Shown here piece after piece: positions 6,759-13,301 of a DNA stretch of 18,680 nucleotides. The position numbers were made by a program, and so were the translations under genes. Source of the stretch: Oscillospiraceae bacterium (GTDB taxonomy: Bacteria; Bacillota; Clostridia; Oscillospirales; Oscillospiraceae); NCBI GenBank assembly GCA_029009035.1, contig JAQXJQ010000142.1, positions 1-18,680 on the forward strand. Reading direction: 5' to 3'. The notes below the pieces were generated by a model that saw only the letters and a program-made list of their open reading frames with translations, did not search any database and had not been told where the DNA came from. Positions within the stretch are counted from its first letter, which is position 1. The number at the start of each line of letters is the position of its first letter.

Positions 6759-8558
6759 TCAGGCCTTGGTGATGGCGTCGAAGCGGCAGTTGGACTGGCA
6801 CAGGCCGCAGTGGATACACTTGTCATGGTCGATGACATGGGGCGCCTTGATGGCGCCGGAGATGGCGTTCACGGGGCAGTTGCGGGCGCACAGGGTGCAG
6901 CCCTTGCACTTGGTAGGGTCGATCTCGAAGCGCAGCAGGTCGCGGCAGACGCCGGCGGGGCAGCGCTTCTCCACCACGTGGGCCACATACTCGTCGCGGA
7001 AATAGCGCAGGGTGGACAGCACGGGGTTGGGAGCGGACTGACCCAGAGCGCACAGGGCGGAGTCCTTCAGGTGGTAGCACAGCTCCTCGATGGTGTCCAG
7101 ATCCTCCAGAGTGCCCTGACCCTTGGTGATCTTGTCCAGCAGGTCGTAGAGGCGCTTGGTGCCGATACGGCAGGGGACGCACTTGCCGCAGGACTCATCC
7201 ACGCAGAACTGGAGGAAGAACTTGGCGATGTCCACCATGCAGTTGTCCTCGTCCATGACGATGAGGCCGCCGGAGCCCATCATGGAGCCGATGGCGGTGA
7301 GGGAGTCATAGTCGATGGGGGTGTCGATGAGCTCGGCGGGGATGCAGCCGCCGGAGGGACCGCCGGTCTGGGCGGCCTTGAACTTCTTGCCGCCGGGGAT
7401 GCCGCCGCCGATGTCCTCGATGATGGTGCGCAGGGTGGTGCCCATGGGGATCTCCACCAGACCGGTGTTGGTGATCTTGCCGCCCAGAGCGAACACCTTG
7501 GTACCCTTGGACTTCTCGGTGCCGATGGCGGCGAACTTCTCCCAGCCGTTGTTGAGGATCCAGGTGATGTTGGCATAGGTCTCCACGTTGTTCAGCAGGG
7601 TGGGCTTGCCCAACAGACCCTTGGAGGCGGGGAAGGGGGGACGGGGACGGGGTTCGCCGCGCTTGCCCTCGATGGAGATGAGCAGGGCGGTCTCCTCGCC
7701 GCAGACGAAGGCGCCTGCACCCAGACGCAGCTCCAGATCGAAGGAGAAGTCGGTGCCCAGAATGTTCTTGCCCAGCAGGCCGTACTTGCGGGCCTGGCCG
7801 ATGGCCAGCTCCAGACGCTTGACGGCGATGGGATACTCGGCACGGACGTAGATGTAACCCTGAGAGGCGCCCACGGCATAACCGGCGATGGTCATGGCCT
7901 CGATGACGGAGAAGGGGTCGCCCTCCAGCACGGAGCGGTCCATGAAGGCGCCGGGGTCGCCCTCGTCGGCGTTGCAGCAGACATACTTGACGCCGTCTTC
8001 GCTGGTGGCGTCATGGGTGAACTGCCACTTCATGCCGGTGGAGAAGCCTGCGCCGCCGCGGCCGCGGAGGCCGGACTTTTTGATGCAGTCGATGATCTCC
8101 TGGGGATCGGTCTTTTCGGTGAGGATGCGCTCCAGAGCGGTGTAGCCGTCCACACCCAGATACTCGTCGATGGACTCGGGGTTGATGACGCCGCAGTTGC
8201 GCAGGGCGATGCGCAGCTGGTGGCGGTAGAATTGGGTCTCGGTGAGGGAGGTGGCGGCGGGGCCGGCGTCCTCCTTCAGCAGCAGGCGGGAGACGATGCG
8301 GCCCTTGATGAGATGCTCCTCCACGATCTCGGTGACGTTCTCCTCGGTCACATGGGCGTAGCAGGCGCCCTCGGGGAAGATCATCACATTGGGGCCCTGG
8401 TTGCACAGGCCGAGACAGCCGGTCTTGACCACCTTGACCTCATCCTGCAGCTTGTGCTTCTTGATCTCGCGCTCAAAGGCGGTGAGGACCGCGGCGCTGT
8501 TGGTGCTGCTGCAGCCGGTGCCGGAGCACACCATGACATGACTGCGAATATGGCTCAT
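6759..8558 (-). CDS. hndC: NuoF-like flavin subunit of bifurcating hydrogenase (NAD(P)H-binding)
   Basis: This 599-residue subunit (HydB type) binds FMN and NAD(P)H and distributes electrons between NAD(P)H, ferredoxin and the hydrogenase subunit. In order: an N-terminal thioredoxin-like [2Fe-2S] domain (MVCSGTGCSS, then TGCLGLC); the NuoF core with GRGGAGFSTGMKW, CNADEGDPGAFMDR and CGEETALLISIEG; an SLBB-like region; the [4Fe-4S] motif ESCGKCVPCRIG with a distal SALCALG cysteine; and a C-terminal two-cluster ferredoxin (CKGCTLCARNCP and CIHCGLCQSNCR). This extended form is the hallmark of HydB/HndC rather than respiratory NuoF. ATG 8558 starts MSHIRSHVMV behind a G-rich ribosome site; the frame stays open further upstream but overlaps hndB and lacks family features. 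It lies 14 bp downstream of hndB. Confidence 0.95.
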   Translation of the reverse strand: MSHIRSHVMVCSGTGCSSTNSAAVLTAFEREIKKHKLQDEVKVVKTGCLGLCNQGPNVMIFPEGACYAHVTEENVTEIVEEHLIKGRIVSRLLLKEDAGPAATSLTETQFYRHQLRIALRNCGVINPESIDEYLGVDGYTALERILTEKTDPQEIIDCIKKSGLRGRGGAGFSTGMKWQFTHDATSEDGVKYVCCNADEGDPGAFMDRSVLEGDPFSVIEAMTIAGYAVGASQGYIYVRAEYPIAVKRLELAIGQARKYGLLGKNILGTDFSFDLELRLGAGAFVCGEETALLISIEGKRGEPRPRPPFPASKGLLGKPTLLNNVETYANITWILNNGWEKFAAIGTEKSKGTKVFALGGKITNTGLVEIPMGTTLRTIIEDIGGGIPGGKKFKAAQTGGPSGGCIPAELIDTPIDYDSLTAIGSMMGSGGLIVMDEDNCMVDIAKFFLQFCVDESCGKCVPCRIGTKRLYDLLDKITKGQGTLEDLDTIEELCYHLKDSALCALGQSAPNPVLSTLRYFRDEYVAHVVEKRCPAGVCRDLLRFEIDPTKCKGCTLCARNCPVNAISGAIKAPHVIDHDKCIHCGLCQSNCRFDAITKA

Positions 8559-8572
8559 GTCCGCACCCCCCC

Positions 8573-8941
8573 TTATTCGGCGGCGCCGATGGTATAATCG
8601 GCGACCACATTGCGGTTGACCAGATGCTGCTCCACGACGGTGGCCACCTTGGAGGGATCCATCTTGACATAGGTGACCTTCTCTTCGCCGGGGACAAAGA
8701 CCTCCACGATGGGCTCCAGACGGCAAACGCCGATGCAGCCGGTCTGGGAGACGGAGACATTGGTGAGACCGCGCTTTTCGATCTCCTCCAGGAAGGCGGT
8801 CATGACGGGGCGGGCACCGGCGGCGATGCCGCAGGTGGCCATGCCAACCACGACGCGAATATCGTTGTCATCCGCGTTGCGCAGCCCCATTTGCTGCTTC
8901 ATTTTTTCGCGGATGGCTCTCAGTTCTTCAATGCTTTTCAT
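8573..8941 (-). CDS. hndB: HndB-type thioredoxin-like [2Fe-2S] hydrogenase subunit
   Basis: This 122-residue protein matches HndB, the small ferredoxin-like subunit of tetrameric NADP-reducing hydrogenases. Signature: VVVGMATCGIAAGARPV near residue 37, then VSQTGCIGVCRLEPIVEV. It has only three cysteines in these motifs, with a single one in the first; I believe HndB proteins generally show this, so it is not a defect. It starts at ATG 8941 behind GAGGAG, 13 bp after the GHKL ATPase gene, and precedes hndC by 14 bp, so it lies inside the hydrogenase operon. Its presence favours the four-subunit Hnd arrangement over the three-subunit HydABC arrangement; cofactor preference (NADH or NADPH) cannot be read from this subunit. 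Confidence 0.9.
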   Translation of the reverse strand: MKSIEELRAIREKMKQQMGLRNADDNDIRVVVGMATCGIAAGARPVMTAFLEEIEKRGLTNVSVSQTGCIGVCRLEPIVEVFVPGEEKVTYVKMDPSKVATVVEQHLVNRNVVADYTIGAAE

Positions 8942-8954
8942 ATTATTCAGCTCC

Positions 8955-9491
8955 TCACAGTTGGGCTTCTTGTTCGTTGAGATAGTCTCGGATCCAGGAA
9001 AACACTTCCGGCTCGGCCAGAGAGACGTCCTCGCCCAGGACCTCCCGCAGCTCGCGGGTGTCCAGCTCCACGGTGCCGGAGGGGGTGGAGTGGCGGTAGC
9101 GGAACTCTGTGTCGGGACTGCCCTGAATGAGCAGGGCGACGGTCCCGGGCAGATCGCCCATGGGCGGGCAGTCCAGATGGGGCAGATGGCAGGTGGCGGT
9201 GACGGTGGTGCCCACCCCTTCGGCGCTCTCCACACGCAGCTCGCCGCCGGTCAGCTCCGCCGTCATGCGGTAGAGGGGGAGCCCCATGCCCACCTTGCGG
9301 GTGGTGCGGGTGGTGGTAAAGGGGTCCAGGACATTGGCGAGGAATTCTTCGCTCATGCCCCGTCCGTCGTCACGGATGACAATGGTGAGCCACCCGGCTT
9401 CGTCCTCGGTCAGCTCGATGTCGATGTGACCGGCTCCCGCGGAGACGGAGTTCTTGGTGATGTCCAGAATGTGCTCGGAGAGCTCTTTCAT
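8955..9491 (-). CDS. Stand-alone GHKL ATPase in the hydrogenase operon
   Basis: The 178-residue product carries a histidine-kinase-type ATP-binding domain without a phosphoacceptor or sensor domain. Visible boxes: the N box HILDITKNSVSAGA near residue 7, G1 IRDDGRGM near 38, the F box DPFTTTR and G2 VGMGLPLYR. The C-terminal 70 residues are not recognised and include a hydrophobic LPGTVALLIQGSP. With no histidine to autophosphorylate, it may bind a partner protein like an anti-sigma kinase, or act as an ATP-dependent switch. It is fused to the hydrogenase operon by an ATGA overlap with hndA and sits before hndB. I recall a similar gene in the Clostridium thermocellum hydrogenase cluster (around Cthe_0339), so the placement appears conserved. 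Biochemical role is unknown. Confidence 0.85.
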   Translation of the reverse strand: MKELSEHILDITKNSVSAGAGHIDIELTEDEAGWLTIVIRDDGRGMSEEFLANVLDPFTTTRTTRKVGMGLPLYRMTAELTGGELRVESAEGVGTTVTATCHLPHLDCPPMGDLPGTVALLIQGSPDTEFRYRHSTPSGTVELDTRELREVLGEDVSLAEPEVFSWIRDYLNEQEAQL

Positions 9492-9991
9492 CCTTTTTTA
9501 ATGTACTGGTCGATGATGGGGCCGACCTGAGCGGGGGTGAGGCGGCCATAGACGTCGTCATTGATCATCATGACGGGGGCCAGACCGCAGGCGCCGATGC
9601 AGCGGCAGGCGTCCAGAGAGAACAGGCCGTCCACGGTGATGCCGCCGGGGGCGATGGACAGCTTCTGCTCCACTGCGGCCAGCACATCCGCGGAGCCCTT
9701 GACATAGCAGGCGGTGCCCAGACACACGGAGATCTGATACTTGCCCTTGGGGTTGAGGGAGAACAGGGAATAGAAGGTGGAGACACCGTAGACCTCAGAC
9801 AGGGGGATGTCCAGACCCTCGGCGATCATGATCTGGACCTCTTCGGGCAGATAGCCGAAGATCTCCTGAGCGGCCTGAAGGACGGGCATGGTGGCACCGG
9901 GCTGGCCCTTGTGTGCCTCGATGACCTTGCGCAGGCGCTCTTCCTGCTCCGGTGTGCCACGGTAGGGGATCGCGGTTTTGCAATTTGGCAT
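9488..9991 (-). CDS. hndA: NuoE-like [2Fe-2S] subunit of bifurcating hydrogenase
   Basis: This 167-residue subunit (HydC type) holds a thioredoxin-fold [2Fe-2S] cluster that passes electrons to and from the NuoF-like subunit. It has the NuoE helical N-terminus (PVLQAAQEIFGYLPEE), the VYGVSTFYSLF signature, and the ligand pairs CLGTAC and CIGAC about 35 residues apart. ATG 9991 follows AGGAGGG. It is the first gene of the hydrogenase operon, behind the promoter at 10058-10086, and its TGA overlaps the next ATG. The set hndA, ATPase, hndB, hndC, hndD forms one tight transcription unit. Confidence 0.94.
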   Translation of the reverse strand: MPNCKTAIPYRGTPEQEERLRKVIEAHKGQPGATMPVLQAAQEIFGYLPEEVQIMIAEGLDIPLSEVYGVSTFYSLFSLNPKGKYQISVCLGTACYVKGSADVLAAVEQKLSIAPGGITVDGLFSLDACRCIGACGLAPVMMINDDVYGRLTPAQVGPIIDQYIKKG

Positions 9992-10047
9992 TGAATGGTC
10001 CCTCCTATGGGTTATTTTGTACAGCTCATCACGGTTGGAATTCTTTG

Positions 10048-10071
10048 ACTTGTTCTGATTTTATCACAAGT
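10048..10071. promoter_or_regulatory. Candidate operator: inverted repeat over the hydrogenase -10 box
   Basis: ACTTGT (10048-10053) and ACAAGT (10066-10071) form a perfect 6-bp inverted repeat with a 12-bp centre. The centre coincides with the -10 hexamer of the hnd promoter, where a bound protein would block RNA polymerase. The inner TTGT-ACAA ends recall Rex operators, but the spacing is 12 rather than 10, so Rex is not claimed. Confidence 0.45.
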
Positions 10072-10086
10072 TGTGGGGAGAAGCAA
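10058..10086 (-). promoter_or_regulatory. Sigma-A promoter of hydrogenase operon (extended -10)
   Basis: On the minus strand TTGCTT (10081-10086), 17 bp, then TAAAAT (10058-10063) with a TGA just ahead making an extended -10. Leader to hndA is about 60 bp. Confidence 0.7.
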
Positions 10087-10123
10087 CAGGGCACATGAAA
10101 AAACATAGAGTACAAAAAGTTTG

Positions 10124-10153
10124 AAAAAACTGTCCTTATGCACAAATAGGGCA
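10124..10153 (-). terminator. Possible weak terminator after the PHP gene
   Basis: On the minus strand, just past the PHP stop codon, TGCCCTAT can pair imperfectly (one mismatch, one bulge) with ATAAGGACA around a six-base loop. It is followed by six T (complement of 10124-10129). It may partly separate the regulatory operon from the hydrogenase operon; read-through is likely. Confidence 0.35.
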
Positions 10154-10159
10154 ACTTTG

Positions 10160-10867
10160 TTAAAAAAATATACAATCCAGCAGGGATCTCGGGGTGAGTT
10201 CGGCCGGGGAGAGGGACTGGGTGGGATCGGGGATCTGGTGGAGGTAATGGGCGTCGCAGCCCCGGACGAACCGCACCCCTGCCAGGTCGGGCCGGGCGGT
10301 GTAATCCGGCGGGCAGTTGAGTGACAGCTCCGCCACCGTAAACCCCGCTTCGGCAGACCAGAAGCCCAGATTGGACATCAGGGAGAAGGAGGGACGGTCG
10401 ATATGGGCCGGGTAGGCGATGCCGCCCATCGAGCGGACCAGATCCCGCACCTCCCACAGGGAGAGGTCGGTGGCGCCGGAGAGCAGGGCGGTCTCCTCCC
10501 GAAGGATATGTTCGTCCTCGTCCACCACCAGCTGGTGGCCGAAAAACTCCGGACGGTTCTGAATGGCGGGGAGATGGTGGCGCACCAGTTCGCTGAAGGC
10601 CAGGGCCGGCGCCAGTTCGGGGAAGAGGCAGACCACATGGACCTCCTCGGCAGTGGTCAGCTCCATGCCCGGGATGCCGATGAGGCCGCTGCGCTCACAG
10701 GCCTTGCAGAAGGCGGGACAGTTGTCCGCCGTGTTGTGGTCGGTGAGGGCCACCGCCTGATACCCGGCCAGGGCGCACATGGCGGCGATGTTGGAGGGGG
10801 TCATATCGTCGCTGCCGCAGGGGGACAGGCAGGAGTGGATATGAAAGTCAAACCGGCAGGAGTTCAT
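10160..10867 (-). CDS. PHP-domain metal-dependent phosphoesterase
   Basis: This 235-residue protein belongs to the PHP superfamily of metal-dependent phosphoesterases. Metal-ligand motifs are all present: DFHIHSCLSPCG near residue 6, ALTDHNT near 38, GMELTT near 65, IAYPAHIDRP near 150 and RGCDAHYL near 207, so the active site looks intact. Substrate is unknown; relatives cleave nucleotide or sugar phosphates. ATG 10867 overlaps the stop of the DRTGG gene as ATGA, so the two are coupled. It is the last gene of the operon with the hydrogenase-like Fe-S protein, which I recall as a recurrent clostridial neighbourhood. A signalling role, such as degrading a small phosphorylated messenger, is inference only. 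Confidence 0.88.
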   Translation of the reverse strand: MNSCRFDFHIHSCLSPCGSDDMTPSNIAAMCALAGYQAVALTDHNTADNCPAFCKACERSGLIGIPGMELTTAEEVHVVCLFPELAPALAFSELVRHHLPAIQNRPEFFGHQLVVDEDEHILREETALLSGATDLSLWEVRDLVRSMGGIAYPAHIDRPSFSLMSNLGFWSAEAGFTVAELSLNCPPDYTARPDLAGVRFVRGCDAHYLHQIPDPTQSLSPAELTPRSLLDCIFF

Positions 10868-11193
10868 GACAGCTGCCCGGAGAGGGCCAGGGCACAGTCG
10901 TAGGTGGACAGGCCGCTGCCCAACAGGTTGACACCCTGTGCCTGGGCCTTGCTCAGCAGCTGGGGGTCGGGCTGCACGCCTTCCGTGAGGATGACGCAGG
11001 CCACATCGGTGAGGGCGGCCACCGCCGCCACATTCATATTGCTCATGATGGTGAGCCATGCGCCGTCCGCCGGGGCCCGGCCCATGACCCAGCTGAGCAG
11101 GTCGCCGCAATAGGCGGAGGTGACGCTGCGCCCGCCCTCGGCCAGATGGAATTCCGTGAGCGCAAGGCGCCGGGAAAGCTCTTGTACAGTCAT
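10864..11193 (-). CDS. DRTGG-domain protein
   Basis: The 109-residue product matches the DRTGG domain found alone, or in phosphotransacetylase-like and CBS proteins. Recognisable: MTVQELSRRLAL, VTSAYCGDLLSWVMG near residue 29, WLTIMSNMNVAAVAALTDVACVIL near 46 and LGSGLSTYDCA near the end. The domain's ligand is unknown. ATG 11193 has GGGAGG nine bases ahead; the frame opens to 11229 but without a ribosome site. The stop overlaps the PHP start. Located between the hydrogenase-like sensor protein and the PHP enzyme, it is probably a ligand-binding or adaptor part of that module. Confidence 0.85.
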   Translation of the reverse strand: MTVQELSRRLALTEFHLAEGGRSVTSAYCGDLLSWVMGRAPADGAWLTIMSNMNVAAVAALTDVACVILTEGVQPDPQLLSKAQAQGVNLLGSGLSTYDCALALSGQLS

Positions 11194-11208
11194 GCACACA
11201 TTCCTCCC

Positions 11209-11241
11209 TGTATCAATAAAATGTATCAATATAAATGTATC
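11209..11241. repeat. Three iterated TGTATC units upstream of DRTGG gene
   Basis: TGTATCAATA occurs at 11209-11218 and 11222-11231, and TGTATC again at 11236-11241, at 13- and 14-bp steps. On the coding strand this reads as GATACA three times with AT-rich spacers, just before the DRTGG ribosome site and inside the intergenic gap of the operon. Confidence 0.6.
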
Positions 11242-11260
11242 GGTGATGATCGGCGGGAGC

Positions 11261-12604
11261 TTACCGTTCGGACTGGCCGGGGATCCGTCTGATGGACTTG
11301 CGGTGGCGGAAGGGAGCGGGCAGATAGTCGTCGGCCTCGCTCTTGCCGGTCATATTCTGCATCCGTTCGCGGACCTTGAAGATGCAGTCATCCACATTGG
11401 CGCGGCCCATGACCACATCCTCCGCGAAGGCGCGGCAGGAGGGGGCGCCGCAGGAGCCGCAGCGCAGGCCGGGGAGGTGATCCTCCAGCTCCTGGATGAG
11501 GGCCATCTTTTCCATGGCCTTGCGGCGGTCGGGGTCCAGCACATAGGTGGGCAGGAATTCCGGCTTGCGCAGGGTGCGGACGATCTCGTCCACCTGGGAG
11601 TTGGGGCCGCCGTGATTGCGGCAGAGGGGAACGTCCTCCATGAGCCGCTTCAGGTGCATTTTGGCCATGAAGGGATTCTCCACGGTGAAGCAACCGCCCA
11701 GACAGCCCTTGGTGCAGGCGCGCAGCTCGATAAACTCCGTGTCGGTGAGCCGTCCGTCCTCGATGGCCTCCAGGATCTGGATCACATTGTCGATACCGTC
11801 CACGGCCACATGGTGGATGTGGTCCCGCTCCCTGGCCTGGGCCTCGCCCCCGGCGTAGCCCCAGGCGATGCCGATGGAGCCGGAACGGCTGAGGGGCTGC
11901 AGCGGCTTGCCCTTGAGCTGCTTCATGGGCTCCAGCAGAATGCGGTAGATGTCCCGGATGGCGAAGGCGCCGTCCAGAACGGGACGGTCAAGCCCGTCGG
12001 GAGAGGCGGCGGAGGTGACCAGCGAGGAGCAGGGGACGATGGAGAACACGCCGATCTCCTCCGGCAGCAGCCCGGTCTCCCGGGCGGCTTCCTCCCGGGC
12101 CAGAATGGCTGCCAGCTCCAGCGGGGAGATGACGGGAGCGATATGGCCCAGCAGAGAGGGGAAGCGGATGCAGATGAGACGCACCACGGCGGGGCACATG
12201 GAGGAGATCTCCGGCTGGGGCCTGTCCGGCCGGGCGGGGCGCTGGGCCAGGTAGTCGGTGAGCAGCTCCGAGGCCACGGCGGACTCGTACACATGGTCAA
12301 AGCCGATCTCCAGAAGGCCGTTGAGGATGATGTTGAGGTCGTCCATGTTCTGGAACTGGCCGTAGAGGGAGGGGTCGGGTACGGCGATATTGTACTGGTA
12401 GTTCTGCAGCCTGTTCAGGTCGTCGGGCACCGACTTGACCGCCTTGTGGGGGCAGACCCGGATGCAGGTGCCGCAGTCGATGCACCGGTTGGGCAGAATG
12501 GTGGCCTTGCCGTTGCGCACGCGGATGGCCTCTGTGGGGCAGTTCTTGATGCAGGTGGTGCAGCCGCGGCACTTCTTGTATTCCAGAATGACAGAATGTC
12601 GCAT
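11261..12604 (-). CDS. Divergent [FeFe]-hydrogenase-like Fe-S protein (putative sensor)
   Basis: This 447-residue protein has two N-terminal [4Fe-4S] sites (CRGCTTCIKNCP and CIDCGTCIRVCP), a hydrogenase large-subunit-like domain, and a C-terminal cluster motif LRCGSCGAPSCRAF followed by DDC (PF04060-like). The H-cluster region is remodelled: SSMCPAVV (Met136-Cys137) replaces TSCCPGW, VPCSSLV replaces MPCxxKxxE, and ELRACTKGCLGGC replaces EFMACxxGCxxGGG. All four cysteines that would hold the [4Fe-4S] part remain, but the proton-relay cysteine, the lysine and methionines around the diiron site are lost. Efficient H2 catalysis is therefore unlikely; a sensing or electron-relay role is inferred. 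ATG 12604 follows AAGGGTGA. It lies 31 bp after the anti-sigma-like ATPase, whose product may be its partner. Confidence 0.87.
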   Translation of the reverse strand: MRHSVILEYKKCRGCTTCIKNCPTEAIRVRNGKATILPNRCIDCGTCIRVCPHKAVKSVPDDLNRLQNYQYNIAVPDPSLYGQFQNMDDLNIILNGLLEIGFDHVYESAVASELLTDYLAQRPARPDRPQPEISSMCPAVVRLICIRFPSLLGHIAPVISPLELAAILAREEAARETGLLPEEIGVFSIVPCSSLVTSAASPDGLDRPVLDGAFAIRDIYRILLEPMKQLKGKPLQPLSRSGSIGIAWGYAGGEAQARERDHIHHVAVDGIDNVIQILEAIEDGRLTDTEFIELRACTKGCLGGCFTVENPFMAKMHLKRLMEDVPLCRNHGGPNSQVDEIVRTLRKPEFLPTYVLDPDRRKAMEKMALIQELEDHLPGLRCGSCGAPSCRAFAEDVVMGRANVDDCIFKVRERMQNMTGKSEADDYLPAPFRHRKSIRRIPGQSER

Positions 12605-12635
12605 AAAGGATCACCCTTTCTCCGGGTTTGATATG

Positions 12636-13058
12636 TCAGAGGGCGTTGATGACCATGGTGACGGTGGTGCCCACGCCGATGGCGGTGTCGATGGTCATAT
12701 GGTCGCTGTGCTTTTTCATGTTGGGAAGGCCCATGCCGGCGCCGAAGCCAAGATCCCGGGCGTGTTCTCCGGCGGTGGTGAAGCCGGCCTGCATAGCCTG
12801 CTCCACGTCGGGTATGCCGGGGCCGCGGTCCGTCAGGGTGACGGTGACATGGTCCGGGGCGATGTCCACCCCGGCTTTTCCGCCGTCGGCATGGATGACC
12901 ATGTTGATCTCACCCTCGTACATACAGATGGCCACCCGTCGGATGGTGTCGGAGTCAAAGCCCATTTTCCGCAGGACCTGTTTGACTGCGGCGGAGGCCT
13001 CTCCCGCCCGGGCCATGTCGCCGCGGATGATCTCGTACTCCAGATGCAGATCTTCCAT
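12636..13058 (-). CDS. Anti-sigma-factor-like GHKL ATPase (RsbW/SpoIIAB type)
   Basis: The 140-residue product resembles the small serine-kinase/anti-sigma family. ATP-binding boxes: IRRVAICMYEGEINMVIHA near residue 42 (N box with Glu and Asn), LTDRGPGIPD near 78, and LGFGAGMGLPNMKKHSD near 103, then an IGVGTTVTMVI end. RsbW-type proteins bind and phosphorylate partner proteins; no anti-anti-sigma or sigma gene is adjacent, so the target is unknown. ATG 13058 has GGAGGG seven bases ahead; an upstream in-frame ATG at 13073 lacks a ribosome site. It is the first gene of the operon with the hydrogenase-like Fe-S protein, DRTGG and PHP genes, which suggests it transmits the redox signal. Confidence 0.85.
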   Translation of the reverse strand: MEDLHLEYEIIRGDMARAGEASAAVKQVLRKMGFDSDTIRRVAICMYEGEINMVIHADGGKAGVDIAPDHVTVTLTDRGPGIPDVEQAMQAGFTTAGEHARDLGFGAGMGLPNMKKHSDHMTIDTAIGVGTTVTMVINAL

Positions 13059-13100
13059 ATCGGATCCCTCCATGTCGATGGAAATGGTAATTCAGCTTTT

Positions 13101-13129
13101 AGTATAGCACAAGCGCCATGGAATTGAAA
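13101..13129 (-). promoter_or_regulatory. Promoter of the regulatory operon (extended -10)
   Basis: On the minus strand TATACT (13101-13106) carries TGC directly ahead (extended -10). The best -35 at 17-bp spacing is the weak TTTCAA (13124-13129). It starts about 45 bp before the ATPase gene and diverges from the serC promoter. Confidence 0.6.
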
Positions 13130-13204
13130 TAGGGAAGAGGGATCTGCTATGAAAAATCACCAGAGAAAACTCCCTCCGGCAGCGTGAATTTCATCATACT
13201 CTTG

Positions 13205-13233
13205 TTGACAGGACAGACAAAAGACACTATAAT
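13205..13233 (+). promoter_or_regulatory. Consensus sigma-A promoter of serC-serA
   Basis: TTGACA (13205-13210), 17 bp, TATAAT (13228-13233): both hexamers and the spacing match the consensus exactly. The predicted start is near 13240, giving a leader of about 60 nt. Confidence 0.92.
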
Positions 13234-13239
13234 GAATTA

Positions 13240-13255
13240 TCGCGCTAAAGCGCGA
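13240..13255 (+). promoter_or_regulatory. Stem-loop at the 5' end of the serC-serA transcript
   Basis: TCGCGCT (13240-13246) pairs with AGCGCGA (13249-13255) across AA. It begins at the predicted transcription start, so it could protect the mRNA 5' end or be a DNA operator. Confidence 0.5.
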
Positions 13256-13301
13256 GGATGAAATAAAAAAGCAGAAACCGATTGAAAGGGGAACCATTCT
13301 C

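Noticed and set aside
795..8597. Long open frames antisense to prfC, hndD and hndC on the plus strand (for example 795-2474, 4838-6772, 6555-8597)
   Set aside because: They mirror strongly conserved genes, give low-complexity Gly/Ala/His/Val-rich translations with no family match, and have no ribosome site. They are a side effect of GC-rich codon use.
10048..10071. A Rex operator at the hydrogenase promoter
   Set aside because: Rex sites have TTGT and ACAA ten bases apart; here they are twelve apart and the inner TTAA-type bases are missing. It is kept only as an unassigned inverted repeat.
13149..13187. 12-codon plus-strand mini-ORF with GAGGG ahead, upstream of serC
   Set aside because: It lies upstream of the serC promoter, with no promoter of its own that I can see.
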